From NCBI GenBank assembly GCA_002325375.1, contig DCRZ01000004.1:110206-174205 (forward strand): 64,000 nucleotides of DNA, in the 5' to 3' direction. Position numbers and translations under genes: made by a program. The stretch's first letter is position 1; every line of letters begins with the position of its first letter. Below are positions 34,730-43,237 of this stretch, in pieces. The stretch comes from Rhodospirillaceae bacterium UBA1479. Its GTDB lineage: Bacteria > Pseudomonadota > Alphaproteobacteria > Rhodospirillales > Casp-alpha2. The notes under the pieces were generated by a model. It worked only from the letters and a program-made list of their open reading frames with translations, did no database searches and was not told where the DNA came from.

Positions 34730-35995
34730 TCAGTCGTAGGCTTTGAACACCAGAGAAGCGTTCGTGCCGCCGAAACCGAAGGAGTTGGAAAGTGCCGCCC
34801 GGACCTTGCGTTCCTTGGGCGTGTGCGGCACCAGATCGACGCCGACGCAAGCCTCGGACGGGTTGTCCAGGTTGAGGGTCGGCGGCACGATACCGTTCTT
34901 CATGGCGAGGATCGAATAGATCGCCTCAACCGCACCAGCGGCGCCAAGCAGGTGGCCGACCGCGGATTTGGTCGACGACATGGAGATACCGTTGATCGCA
35001 TCGCCGAACACGCGCTTGATGGCGCCCAGTTCGATCTCGTCGCCAAGCGGCGTCGAGGTGCCGTGGGCGTTCACGTAATCAATGTCTTCCGGGTTCATAC
35101 CGGCCCGCTTGAGGGCCGCCTGCATGCAGCGGAAGGCGCCGTCGCCGTCTTCCGCCGGGGCGGTGATGTGGTGGGCGTCGCCCGACATGCCGTAGCCGAC
35201 GATTTCGGCATAAATCTTGGCACCACGCTTTTTCGCGTGCTCCAGTTCCTCAAGCACGACAACACCGGCGCCATCGCCCATGACGAAGCCGTCACGGTCC
35301 TTATCCCAAGGCCGGGATGCCTTTTCCGGGATGTCGTTGAAGCCCGTGGAAAGGGCGCGCGCGGCACAGAACCCGGCAACACCCAAGGGGCAGATCGCCG
35401 CTTCGGCCCCGCCGGCAACCATCACGTCGGCGTCTTCCCACATGATCAAGCGGGCGGCGTCGCCAATGGCGTGCGCCCCGGTCGAGCAGGCCGTGACCAC
35501 CGCGTGATTCGGGCCCTTGAGCCCATAGCGGATGGAGACATGCCCGGAAACCAGATTGATCAGGCTGGCCGGAATGAAGAACGGGCTGAGACGCCGGGCA
35601 CGGCCTTCGTGCACGGTGATGGCGCCGCCGGCGATTTCCGGCAGGCCACCGATGCCCGAACCGATCAGGACGCCGGTCTTCCAACGGTCCTCATCGGCTT
35701 CCGGCTTCCAGCCCGAATCCTCGATCGCCTGAATGGCGGCGGCCATGCCGTAAATGATGAACGTGTCCATCCGGCGCTGGTCCTTGGTCGGGACCCAGGC
35801 CTCGGCATTGAAGGTACCGTCGGCCCCGTCGCCCAAAGGCACGGTGCCGCCGATCTTGGCCGGCAGGTCGTATTCTTCGTAACCTTCGAGCTTACGAATC
35901 CCGGATTGCCCGGCAAGCAGGCGCGACCAGTTAAGGTCGACACCCGTGCCGAGGGAATTGACGATACCCAATCCGGTTACGACGACACGTCTCAT
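34730..35995 (-). CDS. fabF: 3-oxoacyl-ACP synthase II FabF
   Basis: The 421-residue condensing enzyme elongates acyl chains on ACP with malonyl-ACP. Catalytic residues are visible in TACSTGAHAIG (Cys), NAHGTSTPLGD (His) and SVGHLLGAAG (His). NSFGFGGTNASLVF closes the protein. It starts MRRVVVTGLGIVNSLGTG. It is 79 bases downstream of acpP on the same strand. Confidence 0.97.
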   Translation of the reverse strand: MRRVVVTGLGIVNSLGTGVDLNWSRLLAGQSGIRKLEGYEEYDLPAKIGGTVPLGDGADGTFNAEAWVPTKDQRRMDTFIIYGMAAAIQAIEDSGWKPEADEDRWKTGVLIGSGIGGLPEIAGGAITVHEGRARRLSPFFIPASLINLVSGHVSIRYGLKGPNHAVVTACSTGAHAIGDAARLIMWEDADVMVAGGAEAAICPLGVAGFCAARALSTGFNDIPEKASRPWDKDRDGFVMGDGAGVVVLEELEHAKKRGAKIYAEIVGYGMSGDAHHITAPAEDGDGAFRCMQAALKRAGMNPEDIDYVNAHGTSTPLGDEIELGAIKRVFGDAINGISMSSTKSAVGHLLGAAGAVEAIYSILAMKNGIVPPTLNLDNPSEACVGVDLVPHTPKERKVRAALSNSFGFGGTNASLVFKAYD

Positions 35996-36074
35996 GTTCG
36001 CTTATCTCATCAGGCCGCACGAACGCCCGGACCCCCGAAGGGGACGGGCGCAGGTGGGACGAAATCAAGCAGAA

Positions 36075-36308
36075 TTACTGCTGCGATTCGATGAAGTTGA
36101 CGGCGTCCTTGATGGTCAGGATCTTCTCGGCGGCGTCATCGGGAATCTCGATACCGAACTCTTCCTCGAATGCCATGACCAGCTCCACGGTGTCGAGGCT
36201 GTCCGCGCCCAGATCGTCGATAAAGCTCGCGTTTTCAACAACTTTGGCTTCATCCACACCGAGGTGGTCATGGACGATCTTCTTTACGCGTTCAGCAACA
36301 TCACTCAT
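36075..36308 (-). CDS. acpP: acyl carrier protein
   Basis: The 77-residue acidic protein carries the phosphopantetheine attachment Ser37 in GADSLDTVEL. It starts MSDVAERVKKIVHDHLGVDE and ends FIESQQ, standard for AcpP. AGGGGAA precedes the ATG. The 183-base gap upstream toward fabG probably holds a separate acpP promoter, but I could not pick convincing hexamers. Confidence 0.98.
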   Translation of the reverse strand: MSDVAERVKKIVHDHLGVDEAKVVENASFIDDLGADSLDTVELVMAFEEEFGIEIPDDAAEKILTIKDAVNFIESQQ

Positions 36309-36491
36309 ATCGATTCCCCTGTTGATTCCCTATTGATGGATCAGGAAATAAAGGTTGAAATTCTGACGGTGGCGGCGGGATTTCGGGGGTCCCGGACCAA
36401 GTTCGCCCGCTTCCTATCACATATCGAACGCGTTTGACCAGCCACCTCTACATACCATTGTTCACGTCCCCGCAAGGACCGGAATTTTGGC

Positions 36492-37229
36492 CTAGATCAT
36501 GGCCATACCGCCGTTGACGTGGATTGTCTGGCCCGTCACATAGGCGGCTTCGTCACTCGACAAGTAAAGCGCCGCGGCGGCGATCTCTTCCGAGGTCCCC
36601 ATGCGTCCCGCGGCAATACTCCCCATGATAGCCTCTTTCTGAGCGTCGGTCAGGTCATCGGTCATCGCCGTCTGGATAAAGCCGGGAGCGATACAGTTGA
36701 CCGTAATGCCGCGCGCCGCCACTTCCTGGGCAAGCGACTTGGACATGCCGATCATGCCGGCCTTGGACGCCGCGTAATTGGCCTGCCCCGCGTTGCCGGT
36801 GACCCCGACGATGGAGGTGATGCCGATGATTCGGCCCAGACGCTTCTTCATCATCCCACGCAGAACCGCCCGTGACAGACGGAAGGCGGCGGTCAGGTTG
36901 ACGTCGATGACCGCCTGCCAATCCTCGTCCTTCATGCGCATCATCAAGGTGTCGCGGGTCAGGCCGGCGTTGTTGATCAGGATGTCGATGCCGCCCATGG
37001 CCGATTCGGCGTCGGCGACCAGTTTGTCCGTGCCCTCGGCCGACGACAGGTCGGCGGGCAGGACATGGGCGCGATCCCCCAGTTCCTTGGCCAAGGGTTC
37101 CAGCGCATCAACCCGGCGGCCCGACAGGCCGACCGTGGCCCCCGCACCGTGCAGGGCGCGGGCGATGGCCCCGCCAATGCCGCCCGAGGCCCCGGTGACC
37201 AGGGCGGTTTTTCCCGTAAGATCGAACAT
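36492..37229 (-). CDS. fabG: 3-oxoacyl-ACP reductase FabG
   Basis: The 245-residue SDR has ALVTGASGGIGGAIARAL near the N-terminus, NNAGLTRDTLMMRM, the catalytic NYAASKAG (Tyr and Lys) and ends VTGQTIHVNGGMAMI, the FabG signature. It reduces 3-oxoacyl-ACP with NADPH. GAGGAA precedes the ATG. It lies between fabD and acpP. Confidence 0.97.
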   Translation of the reverse strand: MFDLTGKTALVTGASGGIGGAIARALHGAGATVGLSGRRVDALEPLAKELGDRAHVLPADLSSAEGTDKLVADAESAMGGIDILINNAGLTRDTLMMRMKDEDWQAVIDVNLTAAFRLSRAVLRGMMKKRLGRIIGITSIVGVTGNAGQANYAASKAGMIGMSKSLAQEVAARGITVNCIAPGFIQTAMTDDLTDAQKEAIMGSIAAGRMGTSEEIAAAALYLSSDEAAYVTGQTIHVNGGMAMI

Positions 37230-37271
37230 GGCGGTTTCCTCTATCCCTTGAATGATACTGCTCAGCCCGCG

Positions 37272-38231
37272 TCACAGCGAGGCCAGGAACGCCTCGACCT
37301 CGTCCGGCGTGCCGACATTCTGCACGGCGATCTCGCGGTCGATGCGGCGCGCCAGGCCGGCCAGAATCTTGCCCGAGCCGATTTCGACCAGGGTATCGAT
37401 GCCTTGGGCCTTCAACTGCGTGACGCAATCACGCCAACGCACCATGCCGGTCACCTGTTCGACCAGAAGACGCTTGATCTCGCCTGGGTCCTCGACCGGG
37501 GCGGCGGTGACATTGGCCATCACCGGCACGGCCGGGGCGTTGATCTGCACCGCCCCCAGGGCCTCGTCCATGGCGTCTGCGGCGGGTTGCATCAGGGCGC
37601 AATGGAAGGGGGCTGACACAGGCAGCAGAACCGCCCGCTTCGCACCCGCTTCCTTGGCCAGTTCACAGGCCCGCTCGACCGCGGCGGTGGAACCGGAGAT
37701 CACGATCTGGCCCGGCGCGTTGTCGTTGCCGGCCTGGCAGACCTCGCCCTCCATGGCGCCGGGGGCGGCCATGGCATCGGCGCAGACCTTTTCGACCGCG
37801 TCCATTTCCAGACCCATGAGGGCCGCCATGGCGCCCTGGCCCACGGGCACGGCCTTCTGCATTTCCGTACCGCGCGTCTTAAGCAGCCGCGCCGTATCAG
37901 CCAGAGAGAACGTCCCGGCAGCGGCCAGGGCCGAATATTCGCCGAGCGAATGGCCGGCGACGAAACCGGCCCGCGCCTTCAGGTCGAACCCGCCTTCGGA
38001 TTTCAGCACGGCGAGGACGGCCAGGCTCGCGGTCATGATCGCGGGCTGGGCGTTGGCCGTCAGGGTCAACTCGTCCTCCGGCCCTTCGAACATGATCTTG
38101 GAAAGCTTTTGTTTCAGGGTTTCGTCCACTTCCTGGTGGACCTCGCGGGCGGCGGCGAAGGCATCATGGATGTCCTTGCCCATGCCTACGGTCTGGGACC
38201 CCTGCCCCGGAAAAATCAGTGCGCGTGCCAT
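37272..38231 (-). CDS. fabD: malonyl-CoA:ACP transacylase FabD
   Basis: The 319-residue enzyme starts MARALIFPGQGSQTVGMG, and the nucleophile Ser lies in VAGHSLGEYSAL. VSAPFHCALMQPA contains the catalytic His. It loads malonyl groups on ACP. The ATG at 38231 matches the family start; 39 further upstream codons are open but unrelated. It is the first gene of the fab cluster, divergent from a small membrane protein gene. Confidence 0.96.
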   Translation of the reverse strand: MARALIFPGQGSQTVGMGKDIHDAFAAAREVHQEVDETLKQKLSKIMFEGPEDELTLTANAQPAIMTASLAVLAVLKSEGGFDLKARAGFVAGHSLGEYSALAAAGTFSLADTARLLKTRGTEMQKAVPVGQGAMAALMGLEMDAVEKVCADAMAAPGAMEGEVCQAGNDNAPGQIVISGSTAAVERACELAKEAGAKRAVLLPVSAPFHCALMQPAADAMDEALGAVQINAPAVPVMANVTAAPVEDPGEIKRLLVEQVTGMVRWRDCVTQLKAQGIDTLVEIGSGKILAGLARRIDREIAVQNVGTPDEVEAFLASL

Positions 38232-38423
38232 GAAAGCGACTGTGCTCCCTTCGTTGAATTGGGGCGAGAGGTATTGCCGCCCCGCCCCCGGCCTGTCAAG
38301 GGCACACGGTCGCGCCCCCATCCCCACCGCGGCTTCATCACCGCCCACGGCTTTAAAATATTGAAATTACTGAATAAGATATCAGATGCTCTGAAATCCA
38401 CCAATCGATAAGGAACCCCGGAC

Positions 38424-38942
38424 GTGACTGACGAAGCCAAGGAAACCAAGGGTTACGACGTCGAGGACGCCCAAGTGCGGATTTCCGTGATGTGCGGAAA
38501 AGCGATCTATTTCGTCGTCGCCTTGATCCTGCTGGGAATTTCAATCGGCATTGTCGGTTATGGCCTGGGCGAGATCTGGAAAGCGTTCCACGCCGGCACG
38601 GGCATCATCACGCCCCTGCTGGACGGTGTCGCCCTGTCGGTTCTGGGGCTGGCGGTCATCGACGTGTCGAAGTACCTGCTGGACGAAGAGGTGTTCCGCA
38701 ACCGGGAACTGGGCGCCGCATCCGAAGCCCGGGCGACCCTGACCAAGTTCTTCACCATCATCACCATCGCCATCAGCCTGGAGGCCATCGTGCTGATCTT
38801 CGGCTCGATCAAGGACAACGATATTCAGCGCCTGATCTATCCGGTGTATCTGCTGCTGACCGCCGTCGTCATCACCCTGGGCCTCGGCGTGTTCCAATGG
38901 CTGAACGCCAAGGCGGCGCAATTGACGAAAAAGGAGGGCTGA
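38424..38942 (+). CDS. uncharacterised four-helix membrane protein
   Basis: The 172-residue protein has a polar, charged N-terminus and four hydrophobic segments (about 28-50, 65-83, 109-127 and 138-157). Between the second and third is YLLDEEVFRNRELGAASEAR, and the protein ends KKEG. I recognise no catalytic motif; it resembles general hypothetical membrane proteins next to bacterial fab genes. Translation starts at GTG, supported by AAGGAA 8 bases upstream. It is divergent from fabD and precedes the ribosomal operon leader. Confidence 0.78.
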   Translation: MTDEAKETKGYDVEDAQVRISVMCGKAIYFVVALILLGISIGIVGYGLGEIWKAFHAGTGIITPLLDGVALSVLGLAVIDVSKYLLDEEVFRNRELGAASEARATLTKFFTIITIAISLEAIVLIFGSIKDNDIQRLIYPVYLLLTAVVITLGLGVFQWLNAKAAQLTKKEG

Positions 38943-38983
38943 TCCCCCCTTCACTGACACCTAAATCCAAGAATTCTGCGCGC

Positions 38984-39011
38984 TTGCGCCGGTTCCGGGA
39001 ATGTGTATAGT
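38984..39011 (+). promoter_or_regulatory. candidate promoter of the rpsF operon
   Basis: TTGCGC (38984-38989), a 16-base spacer and TATAGT (39006-39011) fit a sigma-70 promoter. Transcription from here would give an mRNA leader of about 100 bases before rpsF. Confidence 0.5.
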
Positions 39012-39020
39012 GCGCCGCCT

Positions 39021-39102
39021 CGGGGCAAATTCCCCGACCTCCTTGTCGGTCAGGAAACTCTGATGACCGGCTATGTCCCCAGGGTGGGGGCTGAGACAAG
39101 CC
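39021..39102 (+). promoter_or_regulatory. structured rpsF leader, candidate S6:S18 autoregulatory element
   Basis: The leader has overlapping hairpins: CGGGG/CCCCG (39021-39025 with 39032-39036) and CCGAC/GTCGG (39034-39038 with 39045-39049). They share bases 39034-39036 and cannot coexist. Closer to the gene is a long stem: GGCT-a-TGTC-CCC (39069-39080) pairs through GGGG and GACA-AGCC (39095-39102). A CCG triplet flanks its base, as in known S6:S18-binding leaders. The stem ends just before the AAAGGGAG site of rpsF. Binding by the S6:S18 dimer is inferred from shape and place. Confidence 0.5.
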
Positions 39103-39115
39103 AAAGGGAGCTTAT

Positions 39116-39583
39116 ATGCCTTATTACGAAAGCGTGTTCATCGCGCGACCCGACATTTCGTCCGCACAGGTCGACGGTCTGGTCGAAACCTTCGAAAAAG
39201 CCATCGCCGGCGGCGGCGGCAGCATCCAGAAGAAAGAATACTGGGGGCTGCGCAACCTCGCATACCGGATCAAGAAGAACCGCAAGGGCCACTACATGCT
39301 CATGAACATTGACGCGCCGGCCAATGCCGTCGCCGAGATGGAGCGCCAGATGCGGATCAACGAAGACGTCATGCGTCACATGACCCTGCGCGTCGACGAA
39401 CTTGAAGAAGGTCCGTCCGTGATCATCCAGAACAAGGACCGCGGCGACGAACGTCCGCGCCGGGGCCCGCGCCCTGACCGTGGCGACCGTCCTGACCGGG
39501 GCGACCGCCCCGACCGTGGCCCGCGCCCTGATTCCGATGGTGGCGACTCCGGTCGCAATCGCGACAAAGGAGACGACGCATGA
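39116..39583 (+). CDS. rpsF: 30S ribosomal protein S6 with charged repeat tail
   Basis: Residues 1-100 are a normal S6: MPYYESVFIARPDISSAQVD, YWGLRNLAYRIKKNRKGHY and INEDVMRHMTLRVDEL. From about 103 a tail of some 50 residues follows, rich in Asp, Arg, Gly and Pro, with repeats such as RPDRGDRPDRG. It is predicted disordered. Extended S6 tails occur in alphaproteobacteria, and this one is long. The gene overlaps rpsR by four bases (ATGA). Confidence 0.96.
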   Translation: MPYYESVFIARPDISSAQVDGLVETFEKAIAGGGGSIQKKEYWGLRNLAYRIKKNRKGHYMLMNIDAPANAVAEMERQMRINEDVMRHMTLRVDELEEGPSVIIQNKDRGDERPRRGPRPDRGDRPDRGDRPDRGPRPDSDGGDSGRNRDKGDDA

Positions 39584-39840
39584 GTGAAGAAACCGGAAAG
39601 CCGGCCGGCCGTAGCGCCCGCCCGGTCTTCAATCGGCGCCGTAAAAGCTGCCCGTTCGCCGGGCCGAACGGTCCGAAGATCGATTACAAGGACACGCGCC
39701 TGCTGGGCCGCTTTATTTCCGAACGCGGAAAGATCGTCCCCTCGCGTATCACCGCCGTTTCCAACAAGAAGCAGCGTGAACTTGCCAAAGCCATCAAACA
39801 AGCCCGCTTCCTTGCCTTGCTTCCCTACGTGGTGAAGTAA
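39580..39840 (+). CDS. rpsR: 30S ribosomal protein S18
   Basis: The 86-residue protein contains RRKSCPFAGPNGPKIDYKD and RFISERGKIVPSRITAVSNKK, the S18 signature, and ends QARFLALLPYVVK. A short N-terminal extension (MSEETGKPAGRSARP) precedes it. It binds S6 in the 30S platform. Its start overlaps the rpsF stop, so the two are translated together. Confidence 0.98.
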   Translation: MSEETGKPAGRSARPVFNRRRKSCPFAGPNGPKIDYKDTRLLGRFISERGKIVPSRITAVSNKKQRELAKAIKQARFLALLPYVVK

Positions 39841-39847
39841 CTGCTAA

Positions 39848-39873
39848 CCGTGCCCCGCGGAAACGGGGCACGG
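39848..39873 (+). terminator. hairpin between rpsR and the DUF2232 gene (attenuator or processing site)
   Basis: CCGTGCCCCG and CGGGGCACGG form a perfect 10-bp stem with a 6-base loop, 7 bases after the rpsR stop. There is no T-run, so it is more likely a partial terminator or an mRNA stabiliser that lowers downstream expression. Confidence 0.5.
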
Positions 39874-39892
39874 AACAGGGATACTTAAGCCG

Positions 39893-40843
39893 ATGCCGAA
39901 ATCGTTTCTGATCGCCATCTGTGCAGGTCTTTTAAGCCTGGTGGCGGCCATGCCGGCCCTGAACGGCGCCCCCGGTGGGCTGTTGCTGTTCTATGTTGCC
40001 GCCCTGCCCATCTATATGGCCGGTTTCGCCTTTGGCGCGACGGCGGGCACGGTTGCGACGCTCAGCGGTTTCGTCGCGGCGACGGCTTTGGGCGGCGTGC
40101 TGGTGGCCGGGGTATTCGCCCTGGTCCACCTGCTGCCGGCCTGGACCGTGATCCGGCAGGCTATGCTTCAACGCACGGCACCCGACGGCCATACGGAATG
40201 GATGGCCCCGGGTCCGATCGTCGCCGGCCTGTCCGGTATGGCGGCGACGATGATGCTTCTGGCGGGTCTGGTGTTCTATGCCAACGGCACGGGCCTCAGC
40301 ACCATCGTTACCGACCGTCTGACCGACGTTCTGGCGGCCGTGTCGCCAAACACGCCGCAGGCGGCCCGTGACGAAATGGTGGCGCTTTATGGCCCGCTTC
40401 TGCCGGCATCCCTGGGATCGAGCTGGGTCATCATGGCCCTGGTCAGCGCCGCCGTGGCGCAGGCCTTCCTGGCCCGGATGGGGCGCAACCTGCGCCCGAC
40501 CCCGCGTTACGCCAACATGGTCCTGCCGGAATGGATTTCCTGGGCCATGGTGGGGACGGCCTTGGTGTCCCTGGTCGCAAGCGGCGAGGTTCAGTTCCTC
40601 GCCCGCAACCTGACCTTGGCCCTGGCCGTGCCGTTCTTCCTGTTGGGCCTCGCCGTCATCCATCACTGGGCGCGGCGGGTCCGGAATGGGACGTTGGCCT
40701 TGGTGGCTGTCTACTTTCTAATTTTCATTGTCGGTTGGGCCGGTCTTCTTGTGACCGCCGCGGTCGGCGTTCTGGAACAATGGGGCGGCATTCGCCACCG
40801 GCTAACCGGCCCCGCAGGCGGCACCTCGCCGCATGATGATTGA
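39893..40843 (+). CDS. DUF2232 integral membrane protein
   Basis: A 316-residue protein with about eight membrane segments, starting MPKSFLIAICAGLLSLVAAMPAL. It matches the YybS/DUF2232 type by its position between rpsR and rplI and by its helix pattern. The C-terminal half has GLAVIHHWARRVRNG and further hydrophobic helices. Function is unknown; it may be a small-molecule permease component. It lies 15 bases before rplI. Confidence 0.82.
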   Translation: MPKSFLIAICAGLLSLVAAMPALNGAPGGLLLFYVAALPIYMAGFAFGATAGTVATLSGFVAATALGGVLVAGVFALVHLLPAWTVIRQAMLQRTAPDGHTEWMAPGPIVAGLSGMAATMMLLAGLVFYANGTGLSTIVTDRLTDVLAAVSPNTPQAARDEMVALYGPLLPASLGSSWVIMALVSAAVAQAFLARMGRNLRPTPRYANMVLPEWISWAMVGTALVSLVASGEVQFLARNLTLALAVPFFLLGLAVIHHWARRVRNGTLALVAVYFLIFIVGWAGLLVTAAVGVLEQWGGIRHRLTGPAGGTSPHDD

Positions 40844-40858
40844 GTAGGAGAGATCGCA

Positions 40859-41623
40859 ATGGACGTGATCCTGTTGGAACGTATCGAGAAACTGGGCCAG
40901 ATGGGCGACGTGGTTAAGGTCAAGGCCGGCTTTGCCCGCAATTACCTGCTGCCCCAAAAGAAAGCCCTGCGCGCAACCGAAGACAACAAGCGCGTGTTCG
41001 AGGCCCAAAAGGCGCAGCTTGAAGCCCAGAACCTGGAAAACCGCAAGGAAGCGGAAGCCGTCTCGACCAAGATGGACGGCGAAAAGGTCGTCCTGATCCG
41101 TCAGGCCGGCGAGGCCGGGCAATTGTACGGTTCGGTCAACGCCCGCGACGTCGCCGAGTCCCTGGAAGCTGCCGGCTTCACCGTCGCCCGCCACCAGGTC
41201 GAACTGGCCCGCCCGATCAAGACCCTGGGCCTGCATGACGTGATCGTGCGCCTGCACCCGGAAGTCACGGTGACCATCACCGCCAACGTCGCCCGCACCC
41301 CGGACGAAGCTCAGGTCCAGGCCGATACCGGCGTGGCGCTGGTCGGCGATGACGCCAAGGAAGCCGCCGACATCGCGGCCGAGGCCGCCGAAGCCGTCGC
41401 CGCCCAGGCCGATGCCGTGTTCGAGGAAGACGTCGCCGGCGAAGCCGTCGCCGAAGCCGCCGAGGACGCCGCTGACGAGGCCGAAGCCGCCGCCAAGAAA
41501 AAGGCCGATGCCGAAGCCCGCGCCATTGCCGCCGCCGCTGCCGCCGAAGCCGCCGCTGCTGCTGCTGCCGAAGCTGCTGAAGCCGAGGGCGATGACGCCG
41601 AAAAGGCCGACGAAGACAAGTAA
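40859..41623 (+). CDS. rplI: 50S ribosomal protein L9 with long alanine/glutamate-rich tail
   Basis: Residues 1-150 are a normal L9: MDVILLERIEKLGQMGDVVKVKAGFARNYLLP, QLYGSVNARDVAESL and VIVRLHPEVTVTITANV. About 90 further residues follow, almost all Ala, Glu, Asp and Lys (for example EAAEAVAAQADAVFEED). The tail is predicted helical or disordered. Such extensions occur in some alphaproteobacteria, and this one makes the protein 254 residues against the usual 150-200. A terminator follows. Confidence 0.95.
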   Translation: MDVILLERIEKLGQMGDVVKVKAGFARNYLLPQKKALRATEDNKRVFEAQKAQLEAQNLENRKEAEAVSTKMDGEKVVLIRQAGEAGQLYGSVNARDVAESLEAAGFTVARHQVELARPIKTLGLHDVIVRLHPEVTVTITANVARTPDEAQVQADTGVALVGDDAKEAADIAAEAAEAVAAQADAVFEEDVAGEAVAEAAEDAADEAEAAAKKKADAEARAIAAAAAAEAAAAAAAEAAEAEGDDAEKADEDK

Positions 41624-41655
41624 GCCTCCCGCCCACCGGGCGGAACAGGTGAAAG

Positions 41656-41684
41656 AAGGCGGTCCCACCGGGGCCGCCTTTTTT
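41656..41684 (+). terminator. intrinsic terminator of the rpsF-rplI operon
   Basis: AAGGCGG (41656-41662) and CCGCCTT (41674-41680) pair, extended inside by CCC/GGG, and are followed by six T bases. It lies 33 bases after the rplI stop. Confidence 0.9.
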
Positions 41685-41824
41685 CGTGCCCGGACACCAC
41701 GGATTAGGACGGATTGACTCCGTCGGCAATTTTTAGAACAATTATAAAGTCCCACGGTTGCTTTTGCGTTTCAGGGAAACGCCCAGGGGTAAGAACAGAC
41801 ATTCCTGCCCCGGGGGAGGTGGAA

Positions 41825-43069
41825 ATGCTGTTTGCGCATGTTCTTCGCCATATCGTCCAGACCGGCAGGTTGACGGCCATCGACGCCCACGGACGTGAAC
41901 ACGTCTTTTCCGGTTCCCCCGGCGCCAATCTGACCATTCGGTTCCACGACCCGTCCCTCCACTGGAAGCTGTTCTTCAACCCGGGCCTATACCTGGGCGA
42001 GGCCTATATGAACGGCACCTTCACGGTCGAGGACGGCACGATCTTCGATTTCCTGGACTTCATCACCGCCAATATGGATGGCAGCGGGGAACACCCGATG
42101 ATGGCCTGGGTCGCCGCCGCGGATACGCTTTTCCGCCGCCTGCAGCAGTACAACCCCGCGTCACGGGCGCGGAAGAACGTGGCCCATCATTACGATCTCA
42201 ACGGGCGGCTGTACGAACTGTTCCTGGACCGCGACCGGCAGTATTCCTGCGCCTATTTTCAGACCCCACAGGACAGCCTGGATACCGCGCAGTTAAACAA
42301 GAAGCGCCACTTGGCGGCCAAGCTGATGATCGAACCCGGCATGAAGGTGCTGGACATCGGCTGCGGTTGGGGGGGGTTGGGCATTTATCTGGCCGGCGAA
42401 CTGGGGGCCAAGGTCACGGGCCTGACCCTGTCGACGGAGCAACTCGGCGTGGCCCGGGAACGGGCGGAAAAGGCGGGGCTGTCCGACCGGGTTCAATTCC
42501 ACCTGCGCGACTACCGGGAACAGACGGGCACCTTCGACCGCATCGTATCCGTCGGCATGTTCGAACATGTCGGCATCACGCATTTCCGGGAATACTTCAA
42601 CACCGTGAAGAACCTTTTGACCGACGACGGCGTGGCGCTGATCCACACCATCGGGCGATCGGAGGTTCCGCGCGCGACCAACCCCTGGATCCGCAAATAC
42701 ATCTTCCCCGGCGGCTATGTCCCGGCCCTGTCCGAGGTCATGCGCAGCGTCGAACAGACACGCCTGATCACCACGGACGTGGAAATCCTTCGCCTGCATT
42801 ACGCCGAAACCTTGAAACACTGGCGCCACCGCTTCCACAAGCGGCGCGATGAGGCCAAAGCGCTTTATGACGAGCGTTTCTGCCGCATGTGGGAGTACTA
42901 TCTGGCAGCCAGCGAATGTTCGTTCCGAAACATGGACAACGTGGTGTTCCAGATTCAGCTGACGAAGAAACGCGACGCGCTGCCCCTGACCCGCGATTAC
43001 ATCACCGAATGGGAAAAGCGCGCGAATCGCCGGCAAAAGGCATCAACCCGCGACGGCGCCGCCGCCTGA
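41825..43069 (+). CDS. cfa: cyclopropane-fatty-acyl-phospholipid synthase
   Basis: The 414-residue SAM methyltransferase has the motif I VLDIGCGWGGLGIYLA, preceded by YDLNGRLYELFLDRDRQYSC, and followed by SVGMFEHVGITHFREYF, the CFA synthase active-site segment. GSSECSF-like ASECSFRNMDNVVFQIQL closes the family region. It turns cis-unsaturated acyl chains in phospholipids into cyclopropane rings. I chose the ATG at 41825 with GGAGGTGG upstream over an earlier in-frame ATG. The gene sits alone between rplI and dnaB. Confidence 0.93.
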   Translation: MLFAHVLRHIVQTGRLTAIDAHGREHVFSGSPGANLTIRFHDPSLHWKLFFNPGLYLGEAYMNGTFTVEDGTIFDFLDFITANMDGSGEHPMMAWVAAADTLFRRLQQYNPASRARKNVAHHYDLNGRLYELFLDRDRQYSCAYFQTPQDSLDTAQLNKKRHLAAKLMIEPGMKVLDIGCGWGGLGIYLAGELGAKVTGLTLSTEQLGVARERAEKAGLSDRVQFHLRDYREQTGTFDRIVSVGMFEHVGITHFREYFNTVKNLLTDDGVALIHTIGRSEVPRATNPWIRKYIFPGGYVPALSEVMRSVEQTRLITTDVEILRLHYAETLKHWRHRFHKRRDEAKALYDERFCRMWEYYLAASECSFRNMDNVVFQIQLTKKRDALPLTRDYITEWEKRANRRQKASTRDGAAA

Positions 43070-43123
43070 CGCCATAAGGTCCAAGGCCGCGCCTGCCACG
43101 GCGTTCGGCCCGCCGCCTTGAAT

Positions 43124-43143
43124 TTATCCACAATTCGTCCACA
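43124..43143. promoter_or_regulatory. DnaA box pair upstream of dnaB
   Basis: TTATCCACA (43124-43132) is a consensus DnaA box (TTATnCACA). TCGTCCACA (43135-43143), two bases on, matches it at seven of nine positions. They lie about 100 bases before the dnaB start, where DnaA could control transcription of the helicase gene. Confidence 0.6.
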
Positions 43144-43237
43144 TACTCACATTCCGACCGCTGGGTATGCGGTTTCATCCACCCTGCGATTCCTTATTCC
43201 TCTCCCCGTCGCGCGGGCTTTGGATTACCACAGAGCC

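Noticed and set aside
39458..39540. Tandem GACCG-type repeats resembling a short repeat array
   Set aside because: They are in-frame codons of the S6 tail (PDRG repeats) and lack the spacers of a CRISPR array.
43124..43143. DnaA boxes as part of a chromosomal origin
   Set aside because: Only two boxes, no AT-rich unwinding stretch and no dnaA, hemE, parA or gidA nearby; they fit dnaB regulation better.
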